A DNA stretch of 21,637 bases. It comes from Nitrospirota bacterium (GTDB taxonomy: Bacteria; Nitrospirota; Nitrospiria; Nitrospirales; UBA8639). The notes below the pieces were generated by a model. It was not told the origin of the DNA, did not search any database, and saw nothing but the letters and a program-made list of their open reading frames with translations. The position numbers and the translations under genes were made by a program. Below, piece after piece: positions 13,249 to 21,485 of the stretch (its first letter is position 1; the number at the start of each line of letters is the position of its first letter). The stretch is taken from assembly GCA_020348185.1 (NCBI GenBank), contig CP070743.1:2046733-2068369 (forward strand), in the 5' to 3' direction.

Positions 13249-13855
13249 GCCAACCCCAGCCATTCAGACCAACCTGAACGTGTTGGTCCCATCGCCTTTT
13301 GGTTGACCCTTGCCACAGAGTGCTTTTCTTCATAGGAGTGGTTCGACATAGGCTGCTATACTTTTGGGGACCCAACAAGGCGAAAAGACTGTGACAAATG
13401 TCACCCCCGGGACAATGGCCCAAAGTAAGAAATTTGGAGATTGAATGCGCAAAGCCTTGCAAGGTAACCGTGACATTCTTCCCAGGCACCCTCAACGAAA
13501 TGATCCGCTGACCTGTCCGTGACGCTGCAAGAATTAGAGTGCTGAAACACTGGGGGACATTTACATGTACATTGGATTTTTTGGAGAACTCCGGACTTTA
13601 GAATGTAGCGGAACTGTAAAATCCTTGGGTGCTTGACGCAAAACCTTCCCTTGCGAGAAATCCCTTTTTTTCATATTGATTCTACCAAAATTGATGTAAC
13701 CCGTTGAATATTCGGTAACATAATTTCCCTTCCGGAGCAACTAGAAAGATGGCGTCATGAATGCCCGGGAATGCCATTCGACTGGGTTCTGGAAGAATCC
13801 GCCGTCAGTCTGTTCACAGCCTCCCGGAAAAATATCCGAGGGTTAAAGGTACGGA
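13249..13855. other. 607-bp interval without a convincing gene
   Basis: It separates the start of the Sel1 lipoprotein gene from the stop of the propeller lipoprotein gene on the same strand, so it should hold the former's promoter. A TATAGC -10-like element (minus, 13355-13360) and the CRP-like palindrome (13390-13405) are the only signals I can name. Short frames on both strands lack composition or start signals expected of genes. An AT-rich stretch at 13660-13735 carries a GTAAC direct repeat around GAATATTC. Confidence 0.5.
13390..13405. promoter_or_regulatory. CRP/FNR-family-like binding site
   Basis: TGTGA-CAAATG-TCACC differs by one base from the CRP consensus TGTGA-N6-TCACA and contains GTGAC-N4-GTCAC. 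It lies upstream of the Sel1 lipoprotein gene, ~50 bp before the TSS implied by the TATAGC at 13355-13360. The regulator is unknown. Confidence 0.35.
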
Positions 13856-14893
13856 TTACAGTGAAGCAGATGGCGTCAGTGGTAATCGACTCCAATTCTC
13901 TCCTCCATTCACCGTTCGATACAGTCCGCCCCCATTTGTGCCGGCATAAAGAATGTTTTGATTGCTGGGACTCATCCGAATGCTGCGAATACTCGTGGCT
14001 TCGATGCCCGTATTCTTAAGTTCCCAAGTATTGCCGCCATCCATACTTTTTTGCACCCCATCGCTGGTGGCAAGGTACATGACTTGAGATTGGGTGGGGT
14101 CCAGTTGAATCTCGCTGATGTAGACGCCGTTCAATGCCTTCCCTACTTTTGTCCATTGATCGCCCTGGTTCGTACTTTTATATAATCCTTGCGTCGTCCC
14201 GGCATAAACGATGTCTGGATTGTTTCTATCAATCACAATACGGTTTACTCCTAGCGCCATGGAAGCCATCTTGGCATCAAAGGCCACCATGCCCTCCGTG
14301 ATCTTTTCCCAACTTTCAGTTGCATTCTTGGTGCGATAGACACCCCCCGTTGTTCCGGCATACATGATGTTGGGATGGGCCGGATCGATGGCCAGGGTGA
14401 CAACGAAATTTATTTCCGTCATACCCGCCATCCGCTCCGTCCAGTTTCGACCGCCATCACTACTTCGAAAGACCCCGACGGTGGTGGCGGCATATACGGT
14501 TTCACTTCCCAGGGGGTTAAAGACGACCTGATTCACAATCGCGGAAATCGTGCCTTTCTGTTGTCCGGCATTGAATTGATGCCAATTACGTCCCCCATCG
14601 GGACTTTTGTAAGTGCCAGCTCCATTCGTTCCTGCGAAGACATTAGCGGGCAATTGGGGGTCAATAGCCAAACTGATGACCCTGGTACGCGCCAATTCCC
14701 CGTTCAGGCGCTTCCAGGTTGCCCCCGTATCATTCGATTTATAGACCGCTTCGTCGGTGGCGATGTACAGTATGTTCGGCTTAGTGGGATGCAACGTAAT
14801 TGCCACAACTGTATCGCTTCTTTGTCCACACGCCAAAAGGACACAGGCAATGAACAGGATGAAACCCAATCTGCCAGGCAATAGGCTCTTCAT
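13856..14893 (-). CDS. Lipoprotein with a seven-Asp-box beta-propeller (Ycf48/BNR-like)
   Basis: This 345-residue protein has a lipoprotein signal with lipobox LLAC (Cys22). The rest is a beta-propeller: seven Asp boxes of the form SxDxGxxW end at Trp60, 104, 151, 195, 247, 290 and 334, spaced 43-52 residues apart, each preceded by an ILYAGTxxGVYKS-type strand. This is the layout of sialidase/BNR and photosystem-II assembly factor Ycf48-like folds. The Arg triad and other sialidase catalytic residues are not evident, so a structural or binding role outside the inner membrane is more likely. The ATG has GGGGGA ~5 nt upstream. It is read in the same direction as the CrtC-like gene upstream (92 bp between). 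Confidence 0.87.
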   Translation of the reverse strand: MKSLLPGRLGFILFIACVLLACGQRSDTVVAITLHPTKPNILYIATDEAVYKSNDTGATWKRLNGELARTRVISLAIDPQLPANVFAGTNGAGTYKSPDGGRNWHQFNAGQQKGTISAIVNQVVFNPLGSETVYAATTVGVFRSSDGGRNWTERMAGMTEINFVVTLAIDPAHPNIMYAGTTGGVYRTKNATESWEKITEGMVAFDAKMASMALGVNRIVIDRNNPDIVYAGTTQGLYKSTNQGDQWTKVGKALNGVYISEIQLDPTQSQVMYLATSDGVQKSMDGGNTWELKNTGIEATSIRSIRMSPSNQNILYAGTNGGGLYRTVNGGENWSRLPLTPSASL

Positions 14894-14918
14894 TCATCCC
14901 CCACTACTAAAAAGTTTT

Positions 14919-14974
14919 GTTTCGAGTTTCAGGTTTCGTGTTAATTGAAGAGAGGTTTTCCCGAAACCCGAAAC
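14919..14974. repeat. GTTTC-type low-complexity repeat, copy 3, in palindromic form
   Basis: GTTTCGAG, TTTCAGG and TTTCGTG units (14919-14940) face CCCGAAACCCGAAAC (about 14960-14974), so the block can fold into a hairpin. It lies between the CrtC-like and propeller genes, in a place where it could act on their shared transcript. Confidence 0.6.
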
Positions 14975-14985
14975 ATCTTTAACCA

Positions 14986-16152
14986 TTACGACCCTGGCCG
15001 ATACGGTTCCGCATAGCCCGTCAATTCGACATATCCCATTCCGGTAACCGGAGCATTCCCGGACCGGCCCTCCACCTCCACAGCCCCTTCCCAGTAGGTG
15101 ATCTGTGTACTCTTGGTGGTTCGAAGCTCCTGATCAGGGAGCTGAGGAGTGATGTTTAAAAGTATATCAAAAGGTACGATCGTGAGAGTCCATCGACTTG
15201 GATATCGAGCCCCGCTCGCCTGGCTATGCCAGTGTTCGAGAATATCTAATTTCAGATCGTTCTGATTCAGATGATGCGTCCCTCCATCGGGAGCCACCAG
15301 TGTTCCGCTGGACACGGCGTCAAACGTTCCATCTTCCCGTCGAAGCCAGTAGGCCATGATTTCATATCCTGATTCAAGTTGAATGCTGAACCAGTCCCAA
15401 CCGACCAACCCTTCGGCTAAACTTTCCGACCCGAATTCATGATCCATCCAACTCGTTCCACTGACTTCTTTTTTTTCCCCATCTAACCAGAGCACCCCCT
15501 TGGTGGCCAGACGCGTCAGAGAATAATAATGAGACGCCTGTCCTGTTTGGCTTCCTTTCTGACTGACACCCTCCAAGCCATGAATAATTGGAGGTTTTAG
15601 CAACGTCACATTGAGATCAACCCCAAATTCGGGAGTGGAGGCTTGCAGGTGAAACTCCTGATGATCGGGGGTGCCCGCTGCAGCAGACCAGTGATCAAGC
15701 CAGGAATGGAACATTCCTGTTTTTGCACCAGCTTTTCCTAAGCCCGCCCGGCTGATTTTCTCGGCAAAGCGAAATCGGGCGTTGTCCACCTCCGTCAGGG
15801 CCAAATGAGCAAAGTACAACTGACGAAAGGCCCAGCGTGAAGGGTTTTTCCACACTTGTGGATCTTCCAGGGCGCGCCGAAAGAATGTGAGCTCATAGCC
15901 AAAACGCTCACCGTCTTCGGACAACAAATGACCGGTGAAGTACCACCATTCGGTCAAAAAAAGGTTGTGTGATCCATGATCGCGAGGGAAGACGTATTCG
16001 TAGCCGGGAAGAGCTTGCTTGAAGATTGGCGGAGATGTCAGTTCCCGCTCAGCGGCCAATAGGGGAGCAGAGATGAGAGTGATTCCTGTTGCGCTTCCGA
16101 TCAAACTCCAGGTCAAGGAACGTAACCAACGAGGACAATGTATCCAATTCAC
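14986..16152 (-). CDS. Exported CrtC/AttH-like lipocalin-fold protein
   Basis: The start is GTG at 16150-16152 with AAGGA ~6 nt upstream; the protein has 388 residues with a signal peptide (cleavage likely after ISAPLLA, about residue 33). The mature part opens with PGYEYVFPRDHG and TEWWYFTGHL (67-76), then GYELTFFRRAL, SGTSWMDHEFGSE and GWDWFSIQLESGYEIMAYWLRREDG, all typical of the hydroxyneurosporene synthase/CrtC-like (AttH) family. True CrtC hydrates carotenoids; most exported relatives have unknown hydrophobic ligands and are often next to ABC transporters. Here it is divergent from an operon containing an ABC-2 exporter, with 171 bp between starts. No carotenoid genes are visible, so carotenoid hydration is not supported. 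Confidence 0.86.
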   Translation of the reverse strand: MNWIHCPRWLRSLTWSLIGSATGITLISAPLLAAERELTSPPIFKQALPGYEYVFPRDHGSHNLFLTEWWYFTGHLLSEDGERFGYELTFFRRALEDPQVWKNPSRWAFRQLYFAHLALTEVDNARFRFAEKISRAGLGKAGAKTGMFHSWLDHWSAAAGTPDHQEFHLQASTPEFGVDLNVTLLKPPIIHGLEGVSQKGSQTGQASHYYSLTRLATKGVLWLDGEKKEVSGTSWMDHEFGSESLAEGLVGWDWFSIQLESGYEIMAYWLRREDGTFDAVSSGTLVAPDGGTHHLNQNDLKLDILEHWHSQASGARYPSRWTLTIVPFDILLNITPQLPDQELRTTKSTQITYWEGAVEVEGRSGNAPVTGMGYVELTGYAEPYRPGS

Positions 16153-16250
16153 GGCTATCCTTGAGAGAAGGTGTGCTTATTGAGTCTGAATTGGTTGGGC
16201 TTATACCACGCGCTTGGAGCCAACGCAAACCCCTTGTCTCACGCGGGATT

Positions 16251-16318
16251 TCGAAATTTTTCTGAATACGTGGTGTAATAGAATGCCGTTGACATTTCCA
16301 AAAATCCTCGGCTATCGT
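16251..16318 (+). promoter_or_regulatory. Candidate sigma70 promoters for the Lon-domain/ABC operon
   Basis: Two overlapping options. (a) TTGACA at 16289-16294 with TATCGT at 16313-16318 (18-bp spacer, -10 match 4/6); transcription would begin almost at the ATG (16324), giving a leaderless mRNA. (b) TCGAAA at 16251-16256 with TGTAAT at 16274-16279 (17-bp spacer), giving a ~38-nt leader. No Shine-Dalgarno sequence precedes the ATG, which favours (a). Confidence 0.4.
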
Positions 16319-16323
16319 ACCCC

Positions 16324-16986
16324 ATGTCCTCAGAAGCCACTTCCGCAGGTTCGAATATCGTCCCCATTCCAGAAGTCCTTCCCATTTTTCCTCTACCCGA
16401 CGTCGTGTTTTTTCCCTACACCTACTTACCGTTGCATATTTTTGAACCTCGGTATCGGGAAATGGTGGAGGATGCGGCTTCAACGGAGGAATGTATTGGC
16501 ATGGCGTTGCTGAAAGACGAATGGGAAGACCATGACCAAGACACACCTCCCATATTTGAGTTAGGGTGTGTGGGCCAATTGGTGAGCGTGAATCCATTGT
16601 CCGACGGTCGGTATAACATCGTATTGAAAGGGCTGCGGCGCTGCACCTACCTGGAACAGAGGGTTGACACCAGTTACCGGCAAGCCAAAGTGAATCTGTT
16701 ATCGAGTCAGGAAGGAGAGGAGCTGGACATAACCCTTCGGGGTACGCTCATGGAATCAGCTGAACGGTATTTAGAGTCAAAAAAGGCTCATGACTTATGT
16801 CAGATCATCGCGTCCGGAAAACTCTGCGACCAGACCCTCGTGAATAGTTTGTCGGCAGGATTAGACTTTACATCGGTAGAAAAACAATTTTTGCTCGAAT
16901 CTGAGAATCTTCTTCAACACGCCCGCCGATTAACCGACCTTATCCGGTTCAAACTCCCCAACCTCCAGTCTCCGGCTCAAGGATAA
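16324..16986 (+). CDS. Lon-protease N-terminal (substrate-binding) domain protein
   Basis: This 220-residue protein consists of the Lon N-terminal domain alone, without ATPase or protease parts: VLPIFPLPDVVFFPYTYLPLHIFEPRYREMV (18-48) is the signature, followed by IGMALLKDE, GCVGQLVSV and YNIVLKGLRRC strands of the PUA-like fold and a helical tail. Such stand-alone proteins are widespread and of unknown function, perhaps binding unfolded protein. ATG 16324 has no ribosome binding site and no upstream alternative. The stop is 2 bp before the ABC ATPase start, so the two are translated together. It heads the operon with the exporter genes. Confidence 0.88.
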   Translation: MSSEATSAGSNIVPIPEVLPIFPLPDVVFFPYTYLPLHIFEPRYREMVEDAASTEECIGMALLKDEWEDHDQDTPPIFELGCVGQLVSVNPLSDGRYNIVLKGLRRCTYLEQRVDTSYRQAKVNLLSSQEGEELDITLRGTLMESAERYLESKKAHDLCQIIASGKLCDQTLVNSLSAGLDFTSVEKQFLLESENLLQHARRLTDLIRFKLPNLQSPAQG

Positions 16987-16988
16987 TC

Positions 16989-17963
16989 ATGTCGGATTCC
17001 TCTATTGCCATTGAAGTCACTGGCTTAGGGAAAATCTATGATGGAGTTGTGGCGGTTCAGGATCTCTCGCTGACCGTTCATGCTGGAGAAATTTTTGGGC
17101 TGTTGGGTCCAAACGGTGCCGGGAAAAGTACCACGCTTCGAATTCTGATCACGACCTTAAAACCGACGAGCGGTCATGCTACGATTTTGGGTCATGATGT
17201 GCTCACGGAGGCTGATACGGTTCGTCAACTTATCGGATATGTTCCCCAAGAACGGGCCATTGACCGATTCCTTACCGGGAGAGAACACTTGTTGCTTTTG
17301 GGTGACCTGTATCATCTTCCAAAAGATGAATCGATCCGTCGCATCGGAGAGCTGTTAAAGCTGGTCGATTTAGAAGGCCATGCTGACCGCGTGGCAAAAA
17401 CCTATTCTGGGGGCATGAAACGAAAACTCGATATTGCCTGTGGTCTTCTTCCCAATCCCCGAATTTTATTCCTCGATGAACCCACCTTAGGGCTTGACGT
17501 TCAGAGCCGGCTAAATATTTGGGATTATGTGCGTCGGCTTCGGGATCAGGGCATTACGATAGTCATGACCACGAATTATCTCGATGAAGCAGACCAACTC
17601 TGTGACCGCATCGCCATTATCGATAGCGGGCTCATCCGGGCGACCGGCTCACCCAAAGAATTAAAGGCGGGCTTAGGGGGAGACGGCGTATCTTTAACCC
17701 TCCACGAACCCGACCCGACGACGCTCATCAAGCTTTCCGCTGAATTACAAAGCTTTCCGTTCATCCGTTCACTCCAATCAAAACCCAACGGACTTGATAT
17801 TCGGGTGGATTCACCCGAGAAAGCCCTCCCCGCCATCATTGATGCCACCAGTCGAGTTGGTTGTCGTCTAGATGGGGTTGAATATCATCGCCCTCGACTT
17901 GACGATGTCTTTATCGCCTACACAGGACATTCCATTCAGGAGGAATCTCCCCCGACTCCATAA
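16989..17963 (+). CDS. ABC-2 transporter ATP-binding protein (DrrA-like)
   Basis: This 324-residue ATPase is of the DrrA/CcmA-like exporter type. It shows Walker A GPNGAGKST (40-48), Q-loop YVPQE (Gln87), signature YSGGMKRK (139-146), Walker B ILFLDEPTLGLD (159-170), and a ~100-residue C-terminal domain. The H-loop His is Asn here (TTNYLDEAD, Asn196); DrrA-type proteins often vary at this position. With the permease encoded 52 bp downstream it should form a half-transporter dimer exporting a lipid, drug-like or polymer substrate. AAGGA lies ~5 nt before ATG 16989. Substrate cannot be told from sequence. Confidence 0.95.
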   Translation: MSDSSIAIEVTGLGKIYDGVVAVQDLSLTVHAGEIFGLLGPNGAGKSTTLRILITTLKPTSGHATILGHDVLTEADTVRQLIGYVPQERAIDRFLTGREHLLLLGDLYHLPKDESIRRIGELLKLVDLEGHADRVAKTYSGGMKRKLDIACGLLPNPRILFLDEPTLGLDVQSRLNIWDYVRRLRDQGITIVMTTNYLDEADQLCDRIAIIDSGLIRATGSPKELKAGLGGDGVSLTLHEPDPTTLIKLSAELQSFPFIRSLQSKPNGLDIRVDSPEKALPAIIDATSRVGCRLDGVEYHRPRLDDVFIAYTGHSIQEESPPTP

Positions 17964-18015
17964 GATCATCTGATGGCCATCTGCTGGTTTTTCTGAACTC
18001 CAATCAATAGGTGAC

Positions 18016-18798
18016 ATGATGCAGGATCAAATACAAGAGGTATTAGCCCTCACCATGCGCTGGGTCCGGAGGCTCAGCCGTGAAAAATTCAGTATGTTGT
18101 TTACGCTGATTCAACCCATGTTGTTTTGGCTGATTTTTTTCGGGAGCTTGTTCCAACGTGCTGCGGACATTCAAGTCGTGCAAGCACCCAATTACATGAG
18201 TTTTCTGGCTGCGGGAGTCGTCGTCATGACCGTCTTGAATAATGGCCTCGCTGGGGGAGTAGACCTGTTATTCGACAAGGAGAACGGATTCCTCGAGCGT
18301 TTAATGGCTACCCCAATTCGCCGAACCTCCGTGATTCTAAGCCGATTCCTTTTTGTGATGGCCATTACCGGCATGCAAATCTTGGTAATCCTTGCAGTCG
18401 CATTTCTTTTTGATGTGCATCCGGAAACCGGACTCTTGGGTATCGCCGTTATTTTATTCATCGGCATGTTGTTTGGTATCGGTCTGACAGCAATTTCAAT
18501 GGCTATGGCCTTCTCAGTGAAAAGTCACGGTGATTTCTTTTCTGTGCTTGGGTTTCTCTCACTTCCCATGATTTTCTTGAGCTCCGCATTAGTTCCCCTG
18601 GCCGCGATGCCCGCATGGATGAAAACTCTGGCCTGGCTCAACCCCATGACCTGGGTCATTGACGCGGTCCGGCCGCTTATTATTAACGGCTGGAGCGAGG
18701 CGATTCCCCAAGTCGCCATTGCCATCGGCGTATTGGTGGTCTTCGATGCAGTGTGTCTCTATGGAGGCGCTCGGGCTTTCCGGCGAGCCGTTGGTTAG
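18016..18798 (+). CDS. ABC-2 family transporter permease
   Basis: This 260-residue membrane protein has about six helices and the ABC-2 architecture. A cytoplasmic N-terminus (EVLALTMRWVRRLSREK) precedes the first helix QPMLFWLIFFGSLF. LMATPIRRTSVILSRFL is the usual coupling segment, and GFLSLPMIFLSSALVPLAAMPAWM followed by LAWLNPMTWVIDAVRPLI is the family's C-terminal signature. It is the partner of the preceding ATPase, with AGGTGA just before the ATG pair at 18016 and 18019. The 52-bp gap has no terminator. Confidence 0.93.
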   Translation: MMQDQIQEVLALTMRWVRRLSREKFSMLFTLIQPMLFWLIFFGSLFQRAADIQVVQAPNYMSFLAAGVVVMTVLNNGLAGGVDLLFDKENGFLERLMATPIRRTSVILSRFLFVMAITGMQILVILAVAFLFDVHPETGLLGIAVILFIGMLFGIGLTAISMAMAFSVKSHGDFFSVLGFLSLPMIFLSSALVPLAAMPAWMKTLAWLNPMTWVIDAVRPLIINGWSEAIPQVAIAIGVLVVFDAVCLYGGARAFRRAVG

Positions 18799-18871
18799 AA
18801 GGCACACGATCGGATGACGGGCCAGAGTTGGCGCCAGGCGGTAAACCCTTAATTGACAAATATGCGTTGGC

Positions 18872-19735
18872 ATGGATGACTTGATGGACAAGAAGGTCAA
18901 GGCCTTACTGCGGCTGTTGTCCGATACCGATGAACAGGTGGCGATGACGATTCAAGATCAATTGGTCCGATGTGGGAGATCAGTTTTACCCTATCTCACT
19001 GAGGCAGAACGAAAAGACCCTACCCTCAGCCCACGGGCCGCTGATATCCGAGAAGAGATACACTTTTTGGCGTTAAGAAAAGAATTTCAACAGTGTTGTC
19101 GGGGGAAGCGGGACAACATTGATTTAGAGATGGGAGCCTTTCTGATTGCCAAATCGGCCTACCCCACTCTTGAGATAGGCAATTATATTCAAATCATTGA
19201 GAAATTGGCTGAGGAAGTTCGCCCGCGGATGACACCAACGGATTCTCCTGTACAGAGGGTTCACATTTTCAATCAATACTTATTTAATGAAAAAGGATTT
19301 CGAGGGAATCGAACCGATTACTATGACCCCGAAAACAGTTTTTTGAACCGGGTCATCGACCGCCGAATGGGCATCCCCATCAGTTTGTCGGTGTTGTATC
19401 TTTTGCTCGGATTGCGGCTCGGCCTTCCGGTTAAGGGTGTGGGCATGCCAGGCCATTTTTTGGTCAAGGTGGACAGCTCCCCACCCTTTCTCTTTGTTGA
19501 TTGTTTTAATGGCGGGATCCTCTTACAAGAATCAGACTGCAAAAAGTTTCTCACCGGATCAGGATTTGGCTTTGAGCCATGGTATCTCGAACCAAGTCCG
19601 AACTCATTGATTCTGGAAAGGATGCTCCAAAACCTGCTGGGAATCTATCAACAGCGACAAGAGCCCCATCGAGTGAAACGAGTGAATGCCCTGATGGCCA
19701 TCCTCAAATCTGCTTCAGATCCCTCGCTCAACTAG
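18872..19735 (+). CDS. SirB1-family transglutaminase-like protein
   Basis: This 287-residue soluble protein has a HEAT-like helical N-terminus (KALLRLLSDTDEQVAMTIQDQL). The SirB1/transglutaminase-like domain begins near residue 80: FRGNRTDYYDPENSFLNRV (143-161), RRMGIPISLSVLYLLLGLRLGLPV and MPGHFLVK (192-199) are family hallmarks. The family is widespread, with no settled function. The start is ATG 18872, with another in-frame ATG at 18884 closer to the first domain residues; neither has a strong ribosome binding site. It follows the ABC permease gene by 73 bp on the same strand, and is convergent with the RNase Z-like gene. Confidence 0.88.
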   Translation: MDDLMDKKVKALLRLLSDTDEQVAMTIQDQLVRCGRSVLPYLTEAERKDPTLSPRAADIREEIHFLALRKEFQQCCRGKRDNIDLEMGAFLIAKSAYPTLEIGNYIQIIEKLAEEVRPRMTPTDSPVQRVHIFNQYLFNEKGFRGNRTDYYDPENSFLNRVIDRRMGIPISLSVLYLLLGLRLGLPVKGVGMPGHFLVKVDSSPPFLFVDCFNGGILLQESDCKKFLTGSGFGFEPWYLEPSPNSLILERMLQNLLGIYQQRQEPHRVKRVNALMAILKSASDPSLN

Positions 19736-19802
19736 AGAGATCAACCGTGGACGTTGGATTGAATGACAAGAAAAGGGAGGGCTGTAAGGGAATGGGAATT
19801 GG

Positions 19803-20555
19803 TTACACAGAGAGGGTCATACAATCTCTGGCACGAATAATTTTCCCTCGGAATACCTGAGCTGCATGTTTTTTTACATCGAAGCGGTCGGCAATCGGGT
19901 AAAAATGAGACAACACTAAGCGTTTCACGCCTGCCTCCTGCGCCACTCGTCCACATTCCCCTGCGTGCATATGCGCTTCTCCTGGGCGATTTTTAGGGAA
20001 TGAACAATCTAAAATGGCGAGATCCACATCGCGGCAGAGTCGAATGAGATTGGGAGCATAGGTGGCATCACCGGAGTAGGCAAGCGTTCGCCCTTGAAAC
20101 GTAATCCGATACCCTAAACAGGTCTGGCGATCGGTATGCGTGACCGGAACCGGAGTCACCCGAGTGCTTCCGATCGAGAAGGAACGCGTGCTGACTTCTT
20201 TAAGGGTCACCCTAAATTCAGAATCGTTAAAACTGGGGAAAGTCCGCAGAATGGTTCCAAAGAGCGCCTTGGTTCCTTTAGGACCGATGATCCTTAAATC
20301 AGCGCGGGGAGAAACGAATTTACTGTGGCAAACCGCATCAAAGAAAAAGGTAATAAAATCTGAAAAATGGTCTGCATGGTAATGGGTAAATAAAAGGTAT
20401 TGAATTTGGTGCCGATCCGCACTGGTTTTCAACAGATTGCTCAACGTCCTGGGACCAAAGTCCATAAGGAACAGATTGTCGGTTTTAACAAGATACCCGG
20501 CGGCCGCACGGCGCGGATGAAGATTGGTGCCGGATCCTAGAATGGTGACGCGCAT
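19803..20555 (-). CDS. RNase Z-like metallo-beta-lactamase-fold hydrolase
   Basis: This 250-residue protein has MRVTILGSGTNLHPRRAAAG at the N-terminus and the zinc motif HYHADH (58-63), followed by the later ligands in PVTHTD, YSGDATY and VLSHFYP. This is the standard dinuclear hydrolase order of the RNase Z/ElaC, YhfI and phosphodiesterase group. It lacks an obvious exosite arm of tRNase Z, so a phosphodiesterase on a small substrate is as likely as tRNA 3' processing. Unlike the protein encoded at 8135, it keeps the canonical His ligands. It is a single gene, convergent with the SirB1-family gene. Confidence 0.87.
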   Translation of the reverse strand: MRVTILGSGTNLHPRRAAAGYLVKTDNLFLMDFGPRTLSNLLKTSADRHQIQYLLFTHYHADHFSDFITFFFDAVCHSKFVSPRADLRIIGPKGTKALFGTILRTFPSFNDSEFRVTLKEVSTRSFSIGSTRVTPVPVTHTDRQTCLGYRITFQGRTLAYSGDATYAPNLIRLCRDVDLAILDCSFPKNRPGEAHMHAGECGRVAQEAGVKRLVLSHFYPIADRFDVKKHAAQVFRGKIIRARDCMTLSV

Positions 20556-20604
20556 ATTTTAGCCCTTCATTCTTAGGGTAGGTTGGACCTGGGTGGTTTA
20601 AGTA

Positions 20605-20640
20605 GTTTCGGGTTTCGGGTTTCGGGTTTCGGGTTTCGGG
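20605..20640. repeat. Five exact tandem GTTTCGG heptamers
   Basis: Units are at 20605-20611, 20612-20618, 20619-20625, 20626-20632 and 20633-20639, plus one more G. It is the purest copy of the GTTTC-type repeat family and lies between the divergent RNase Z-like and HEAT-protein genes. Exact heptamers suggest slippage-prone copy number. Confidence 0.95.
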
Positions 20641-20713
20641 TAAGAATGATACTAAATTTCTGTCTTCAATCCTTGCCTCCGTGCTCGTAGGACCAAAACA
20701 TCATTTAACGGTG

Positions 20714-20742
20714 TTTACATTAACAGAAAACAAATCTTGAAT
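20714..20742 (+). promoter_or_regulatory. Candidate sigma70 promoter for the HEAT-repeat gene
   Basis: TTTACA (20714-20719, 5/6 to consensus), 17-bp spacer, TTGAAT (20737-20742, 4/6). The TSS would be near 20750, ~17 nt before the ATG at 20767, in an AT-rich stretch. Confidence 0.45.
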
Positions 20743-20766
20743 TCTCTTTTATTTGTTTGAAGAAGA

Positions 20767-21402
20767 ATGAAGAACGATTTTCGACAATCGGGGCAAGTTA
20801 ATATCCTCGCTGCCCTCGTGATCATTGCACTGGTGGTAGGAGGAATCTGGGTATGGAACCATCTTTCCTTTGATACGCAAGACTTGATTGTTGAGGACAT
20901 TTTGCCGATTGTTCTGCTGGTGATGCTAGCCGGAGTGGGAATCTGGTTGATGGTCCGGAAATTCAAACTTCGTCGTCACATGCTGGAACAACGAGAGCGA
21001 TTGATTAACCGATTTAAACAAGAGTCTTCGGCTCAGAAACGTGTAGATGTGGCTTTCACGCTGGTGGAGCTGAATCGATATGAACTGGAGGGACTGGAAG
21101 CGATCGCGGAGCCAATGGCGGAGTTATTTGTTTGGAAATTAAAAACGGCGCTGGGTGATAAACAACACCGCATACGGGGCATGGCCGCCAGTTACCTGGG
21201 AATTCTTCAGCATCAGCCGGCTATTCCTCTCCTCATCCAAGCTCTGGAGGATGATCACGCCCATGTCCGTGCCTCGGCGGCCTTGGCTCTCGGTCGAATG
21301 CGGATCGCCGAGGCCAAATCAAAGCTTGAGAGCTTAATGAAGGATGATTGGGATCAGACCGTGCGCAGCCGGGCTCGCGAAGCGTTGGAACGGATTAAGT
21401 AG
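20767..21402 (+). CDS. Membrane-anchored HEAT-repeat protein
   Basis: This 211-residue protein has two N-terminal membrane helices (about 12-31 and 46-64), then a basic segment (KFKLRRH) and a helical domain. The C-terminal ~85 residues form HEAT/PBS-lyase-like repeats: RIRGMAASYLGIL, AIPLLIQALEDDHAHVRASAALALGRM and SKLESLMKDDWDQTVRSRAREALERI. These repeats bind proteins, so a membrane-tethered cytoplasmic scaffold is inferred; partners are unknown. The ATG is preceded by GAAGAAG, a weak ribosome binding site. Confidence 0.82.
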   Translation: MKNDFRQSGQVNILAALVIIALVVGGIWVWNHLSFDTQDLIVEDILPIVLLVMLAGVGIWLMVRKFKLRRHMLEQRERLINRFKQESSAQKRVDVAFTLVELNRYELEGLEAIAEPMAELFVWKLKTALGDKQHRIRGMAASYLGILQHQPAIPLLIQALEDDHAHVRASAALALGRMRIAEAKSKLESLMKDDWDQTVRSRAREALERIK

Positions 21403-21414
21403 GAGAGAAATCTC

Positions 21415-21437
21415 GTGTTTCGGAGTTCGAGTTTTGG
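21415..21437. repeat. GTTTC-type low-complexity repeat, degenerate copy
   Basis: GTGTTTCGGAGTTCGAGTTTTGG resembles diverged GTTTCGG units, just after the HEAT-protein gene stop. Weaker than the other copies. Confidence 0.4.
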
Positions 21438-21485
21438 TGTTCAAGAACCCCCCAGGCTGCAAAATTCCCTTCTCGGCCGTAAGAA

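Noticed and set aside
13172..13495. 107-residue minus-strand ORF upstream of the Sel1 gene
   Set aside because: It overlaps the Sel1 signal-peptide region in another frame, has no ribosome binding site and reads as random sequence.
16049..16597. 182-residue minus-strand ORF
   Set aside because: It overlaps the Lon-domain gene on the other strand and the start of the CrtC-like gene, and its product resembles no protein and has biased composition.
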